DNA from: Candidatus Bipolaricaulota bacterium
GTDB taxonomy: Bacteria; Bipolaricaulota; Bipolaricaulia; Bipolaricaulales; Bipolaricaulaceae
NCBI GenBank assembly: GCA_021159405.1
Contig: JAGGRX010000176.1
Span: 1-10,011, forward strand
DNA: 10,011 bases
Direction: 5' to 3'
Position 1 is the stretch's first letter. Every line of letters starts with the position of its first letter. The notes under the pieces were generated by a model that saw only the letters and a list, made by a program, of their open reading frames with translations, had not been told where the DNA came from and did not search any database. The translations under genes were made by a program, and so were the position numbers. Shown here one piece after another: positions 7,422-10,011 of this stretch.

Positions 7422-8759
7422 CTATTTGAGAAGGCCCAGTTCATCTATTACGTTGTCGGAACCGACGATCTCGGCGACTGCTTTTGCATACTCAGCCAAG
7501 GCTTCTTCAGGGGTCATTTGAAGGGTGGCCACCTGCTTAACCAGGAGCCGTATCTGTTCAGAAACCTGGGGATACTCCGGGAGGGCTGGCCTATAATGCG
7601 TATAGGGCAGGACCTCCGTCGTGCACCAACTGAGGTACTTGTTCTGGGCGTACTCTGGTACCTTCACAGCGTCGAGTCTGGGAGCAACCGAGTTGGTTTC
7701 AACAGCGTGCTTCGCTATCCCTTCCTGCGAGCAGTAAGCAGCGATAAGCTCAAAGGCTTCCTTTGGGTGAGCCGGGGGGATGTCAAGGCCCTTGTTCGCG
7801 ATTGCCCAGGCAAAGCCGCCGGAGAAGGTCACGAACCCTCCGTTCTTCCCGGGAATCTTGATGAAGCCAACGTTACAATTCGCGTTTGGAACTTCGAGAC
7901 TACCTCCACTCTTGAAAGCACCCCACGCCCATTGACCATCGAAGAGGATGGCGGTCCTTCCAGCCTGGAAATCGCCACGTGCCGTCATCCACGGGCTAGC
8001 AACCGTTGGCACATCAGGGTTAGCAAGCCCTTCTTCGTAGACTGTCTTATAGAAGTTCAAGACATCCAGATAGGCGTTGCTCGAAACAACCCACTTGCCC
8101 TTCTCTTGATCGTAGAGAATCCCTCCTGCCCCGTAAAGCAAGGGGAGAAAGGCCTGCATGGTGGTGCTTTCGCCCCAGTTCGGCCCGGACTGGATGGCGA
8201 GCGGGTATTCCATCCCGGCTGCCTTTAGACGCCTGGCCATGCTAAGGAGTTCTTCCCAGGAAAGCGGTTGCCACTGGCAGCCCAAGGCGTATGGGAGGAG
8301 ATCTTTTCGCAGGAAGATGATCCTCACATCGGTCTGTTTCAATAGCGCGTATACCCGACCTTGGTGCTTCACGATCTCTTGCAACGGGGTTGGATACTGA
8401 GCCCAGCCGTCCCATGCCTCAACCAGGTCGGTGATGTCATACAAATACTTTGCTTCAGCCCACGCTGGTACTTCGAAGGAATCGATAGAGACAATATCCG
8501 GGGCATCATTTGCACCAAATTCGGCAAAGAAAGCGACGTTTACATCCGGCGGTGTCTCGTAAACGACGGTAAAGTCCTTAAGCGCTGGATCAAGTTGGCT
8601 CGCTCGTTCCACAGCCTCTTGCCATCGGCCGATGTCATCCTTGTCCTTGACCATTATTGTGATTTTCTGAGAGGCCGCGTACGCTGGGCCAATGAAAGAA
8701 AGGACGGCGACTAACCCGACCGTTGCTGCTATCCTCCACCACAAACACAGTTTACGCAT
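7422..8759 (-). CDS. ABC transporter extracellular sugar-binding protein (SBP family 1)
   Basis: This 445-residue protein captures the carbohydrate outside the membrane and delivers it to the two permeases. It has a classic Sec signal peptide: basic MRKLCLWWR, a hydrophobic core, and an AYA|A cleavage site after residue 28. No lipobox is visible, so it is more likely soluble-periplasmic or loosely held than a lipoprotein. The body is family-1 binding-protein-like: DAPDIVSIDSFEVPAWA at 85-101, GRVYALLKQTDVRIIFLRKD at 134-153, AGRTAILFDGQWAWGAF at 266-282 and FAWAIANKG later. Several Trp and Tyr residues fit sugar stacking. The ATG at 8757-8759 has a strong AAGGAGG about 11 bases upstream. It is the first gene of the operon, with its own promoter and operator-like palindrome. 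The mannosidase context suggests a mannose-containing oligosaccharide, but specificity cannot be read from sequence. Confidence 0.92.
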   Translation of the reverse strand: MRKLCLWWRIAATVGLVAVLSFIGPAYAASQKITIMVKDKDDIGRWQEAVERASQLDPALKDFTVVYETPPDVNVAFFAEFGANDAPDIVSIDSFEVPAWAEAKYLYDITDLVEAWDGWAQYPTPLQEIVKHQGRVYALLKQTDVRIIFLRKDLLPYALGCQWQPLSWEELLSMARRLKAAGMEYPLAIQSGPNWGESTTMQAFLPLLYGAGGILYDQEKGKWVVSSNAYLDVLNFYKTVYEEGLANPDVPTVASPWMTARGDFQAGRTAILFDGQWAWGAFKSGGSLEVPNANCNVGFIKIPGKNGGFVTFSGGFAWAIANKGLDIPPAHPKEAFELIAAYCSQEGIAKHAVETNSVAPRLDAVKVPEYAQNKYLSWCTTEVLPYTHYRPALPEYPQVSEQIRLLVKQVATLQMTPEEALAEYAKAVAEIVGSDNVIDELGLLK

Positions 8760-8847
8760 TTTTCTTCAACCTCCTTAACTTTATTTGCTCTGGCGCTGTT
8801 GGATCCAATGGCTTTCTGATCTGACTTAACCACCCCCCTTCTGCTAC

Positions 8848-8873
8848 ATATTGGGCAACAGGTTGCCCAATAT
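8848..8873. promoter_or_regulatory. Perfect 26-bp palindrome, likely repressor operator
   Basis: ATATTGGGCAAC (8848-8859) and GTTGCCCAATAT (8862-8873) are perfect 12-bp inverted arms around a 2-base centre AG. The palindrome overlaps the edge of the -10 and the predicted start site of the transporter operon, the usual place for a repressor. Since transcription should start inside it, the mRNA would not contain both arms, which favours a DNA operator over an RNA hairpin. The divergent LacI-family gene is the obvious candidate regulator. The centre is not the CpG seen in many LacI-family operators, so another regulator is possible. Confidence 0.7.
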
Positions 8874-8900
8874 AATAATTCGTTTTCTCCGTTTTGTCAA
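8872..8900 (-). promoter_or_regulatory. Sigma-70-type promoter of the transporter/mannosidase operon
   Basis: On the minus strand TTGACA (plus bases 8895-8900) is separated by exactly 17 bp from TATTAT (8872-8877). The -35 is a perfect consensus match and the -10 matches 5 of 6. The expected start site is near 8865, giving a leader of about 105 bases to the binding-protein ATG. The leader holds a short TTGGATCCAA palindrome at 8799-8808 and the AAGGAGG ribosome site; I see no riboswitch fold. Confidence 0.8.
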
Positions 8901-9346
8901 GACCCATCTGCTGAGCCTCGGGTTTGATTCCTTCAGGTACCGGCGTCAGCTGCTGTGTGTTGGCCACCTCGGCTCGCTCTACCTCAAGGCGCTGGCGAGG
9001 CGTTTATGTCATAGGTAGGACTGGAAAGGTGAGCAAGCGCTTTGGCAATCAAGCGGGGGGCGGTTCAGAAGTTTGACTTCCAGGCGAGGGGCCAGAACCT
9101 GGTAGTCCTCGGACCTCCAGCTGCGGCAAGATCGCAGTTTCCAGGATGATCGTAGGCTCAAGCTCGCTATTGGCCTCATCTAGATCGGGACCGGCTAATG
9201 AACCTGGTCCCCCTCGGGACAGGGAGATCTCTATGTAACGTTCAATCCTACGGGGTGTAGCCCCGCATAAAATTTACAACGACTCCAGAGTGGGATTTCG
9301 TTTAAAAGGGCCGGTGGTTGTTGAGCTATCGCTTGCTCAGGTCTAG
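8901..9346. other. Gene-free divergent region with dyads and repeats
   Basis: I find no supported gene here. A minus-strand frame is open from about 9276 to 9049 but has no convincing start or recognisable product. The stretch holds an imperfect direct repeat (from 9095 and from 9200), each copy carrying an internal dyad; a CGGGG-TGTAG-CCCCG hairpin at 9251-9265 without a T-run; and the inverted pair TGAGCAAGCG (9030-9039) and CGCTTGCTCA (9330-9339). These may be regulator sites between the transporter operon and the lacI-type gene. Confidence 0.4.
9095..9220. repeat. Imperfect direct repeat, two copies starting 105 bp apart
   Basis: GAACCTGGTAGTCCTCGGAC at 9095-9114 recurs as GAACCTGGT followed by CCCCCTCGGGAC at 9200-9220. 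By my alignment 17 of 20 positions match with one gap. Each copy contains a small dyad: GTCC-TC-GGAC at 9105-9114 and GTCCC-CCTC-GGGAC at 9207-9220. Start-to-start spacing is 105 bp, close to ten helical turns. Function is unknown; paired protein-binding sites are one reading. Confidence 0.45.
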
Positions 9347-9352
9347 TATAAT
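9347..9352 (+). promoter_or_regulatory. -10 element of the lacI-type gene, giving a leaderless transcript
   Basis: A perfect TATAAT lies 8 bases before the ATG of the regulator gene. Transcription from it should begin at about 9358-9361, at or next to the start codon, so the mRNA would be leaderless. No Shine-Dalgarno sequence is visible. The -35 is weak: TTGAGC at 9321-9326 is 20 bp away. CGCTTGCTCA at 9330-9339 falls in the spacer and could be an autoregulatory half-site. Confidence 0.55.
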
Positions 9353-9360
9353 TAGTTGGG

Positions 9361-10011
9361 ATGGTTGTGACCATCAGGGACGTGGCGAAGCGGGCCGGGG
9401 TCTCGCCGTCCACCGTCTCCCGGGCTCTGAACGGCAAGGGGCGGATGCGGCCGGAGACCAGGGCCCGGATCCTCCGGGCGGCTCAAGAACTGGGCTATCG
9501 GCCCAACGTGCACGCCAAAGGCCTGGCCACCAAGGTCACCAGCTGCGTCGGGGTGGTGATCGCTGCCAGGCACCTGCCGGTGGAGCGCTCCTTCTATGGC
9601 CTCGTCTTGGAGGCTATGGAATCCACGTTGGCCAGCGAAGGCTATCACGTGGTGTTTTCAGTGCTGCGGGAGCAGGTCCCGCCCAAGTGTGCCCAAGAGG
9701 GGCGGGTGGACGGTCTGGCCGTTCTGGGGACCGACATCAGCCCCGAGCTGGTGCTGTCCCTGCGGGAGGAGCTGCCGGTGGTGCTGGTGGACAACGCCCT
9801 GCCCGGGGTGGATTCCGTACTCCCGGACAACGAAGGCGGCGCTCGGGTCGGCGTGGAGCACTTGATAGCCCACGGTCACCGGGAGATCGCCTTCATCGCC
9901 GAGACCCTGGCCGATCCCAGCTTCGCCCGCCGCCTGGACGGCTACCGGGCGGCCCTGGCCGCCCATGGCCTTCCCTATCGAGAAGAGCTAGTGGTGGAAG
10001 GGGGAAGAAGG
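9361..10011 (+). CDS. LacI-family transcriptional regulator, partial (N-terminal 217 codons)
   Basis: The frame is open from ATG 9361 to the window edge, so the C-terminal third or so is missing from a family usually 330-350 residues long. The N-terminal helix-turn-helix reads TIRDVAKRAGVSPSTVSRAL (4-23), followed by ILRAAQELGYRPN and the hinge helix with Leu55 in HAKGLATK. From about residue 62 (CVGVVIAARHL) the periplasmic-binding-protein-like effector domain begins, with DGLAVLG, PVVLVDN, DNEGGARVGVEHLIAHGHREIAFI and RLDGYRAAL as in the family. It is divergent from the transporter/mannosidase operon, so it most likely represses that operon and responds to the imported sugar or a breakdown product. 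GTG at 9367 would give the more common VTIRDVAK start. The gene is very rich in G+C (46 of 60 bases at 9421-9480), unlike the transporter genes it faces. Confidence 0.93.
   Translation, partial: MVVTIRDVAKRAGVSPSTVSRALNGKGRMRPETRARILRAAQELGYRPNVHAKGLATKVTSCVGVVIAARHLPVERSFYGLVLEAMESTLASEGYHVVFSVLREQVPPKCAQEGRVDGLAVLGTDISPELVLSLREELPVVLVDNALPGVDSVLPDNEGGARVGVEHLIAHGHREIAFIAETLADPSFARRLDGYRAALAAHGLPYREELVVEGGRR

Noticed and set aside
8752..8967. Minus-strand 71-codon open frame overlapping the binding-protein start
   Set aside because: It contains the consensus promoter and the 26-bp palindrome of the operon, would need a separate upstream promoter, and its product resembles nothing I know.
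9049..9276. Minus-strand open frame of about 75 codons in the divergent gene-free region
   Set aside because: No plausible start codon with a ribosome site and no family resemblance. The repeat at 9095/9200 explains its internal repetition (SRGGPGS and VRGLPGS).

Overview
The window looks like bacterial chromosomal DNA of fairly high G+C content carrying two catabolic modules. I cannot name the organism. The Shine-Dalgarno sites, sigma-70-type promoters and gene order are bacterial. One regulator gene appears to have a leaderless transcript, a habit seen in several deep-branching or thermophilic lineages and in actinobacteria, but this is weak evidence for taxonomy.

Module 1 (about 1-2317) is threonine and amino-acid catabolism. 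The first 84 bases are the 3' end of a RidA/YjgF-family gene on the plus strand, apparently broken by a single extra base just before its normal C-terminus. It converges on tdh, a short-chain (SDR-type) L-threonine 3-dehydrogenase on the minus strand. tdh is divergent from kbl, a PLP-dependent glycine C-acetyltransferase on the plus strand. Tdh oxidises threonine to 2-amino-3-ketobutyrate, and Kbl cleaves that with CoA to glycine and acetyl-CoA. The roughly 95-base gap between them holds two adjacent 10-bp palindromes that are candidate operators.

Module 2 (about 2397-10011) is uptake and breakdown of a mannose-containing glycan. On the minus strand, in order of transcription, it has a secreted solute-binding protein, two ABC permeases (MalF-like then MalG-like, overlapping by 4 bases) and a large cytosolic GH38 alpha-mannosidase. 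No ATPase gene is present, as is common for CUT1-type sugar importers that share an ATPase encoded elsewhere. A partial LacI-family regulator is divergent from the operon and runs off the right edge. The operon has a near-consensus promoter (TTGACA, 17 bp, TATTAT) whose -10 and start site are overlapped by a perfect 12+2+12 palindrome. A perfect 11-bp hairpin followed by a T-rich run lies between the binding-protein and permease genes and probably lowers expression of the downstream genes.

The transporter genes are clearly poorer in G+C than kbl, tdh and the lacI-type gene, which suggests a different history for that block. I see no RNA genes, CRISPR arrays, insertion sequences or phage genes. 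Most of the window is recognisable metabolism; the unusual features are in the control regions.
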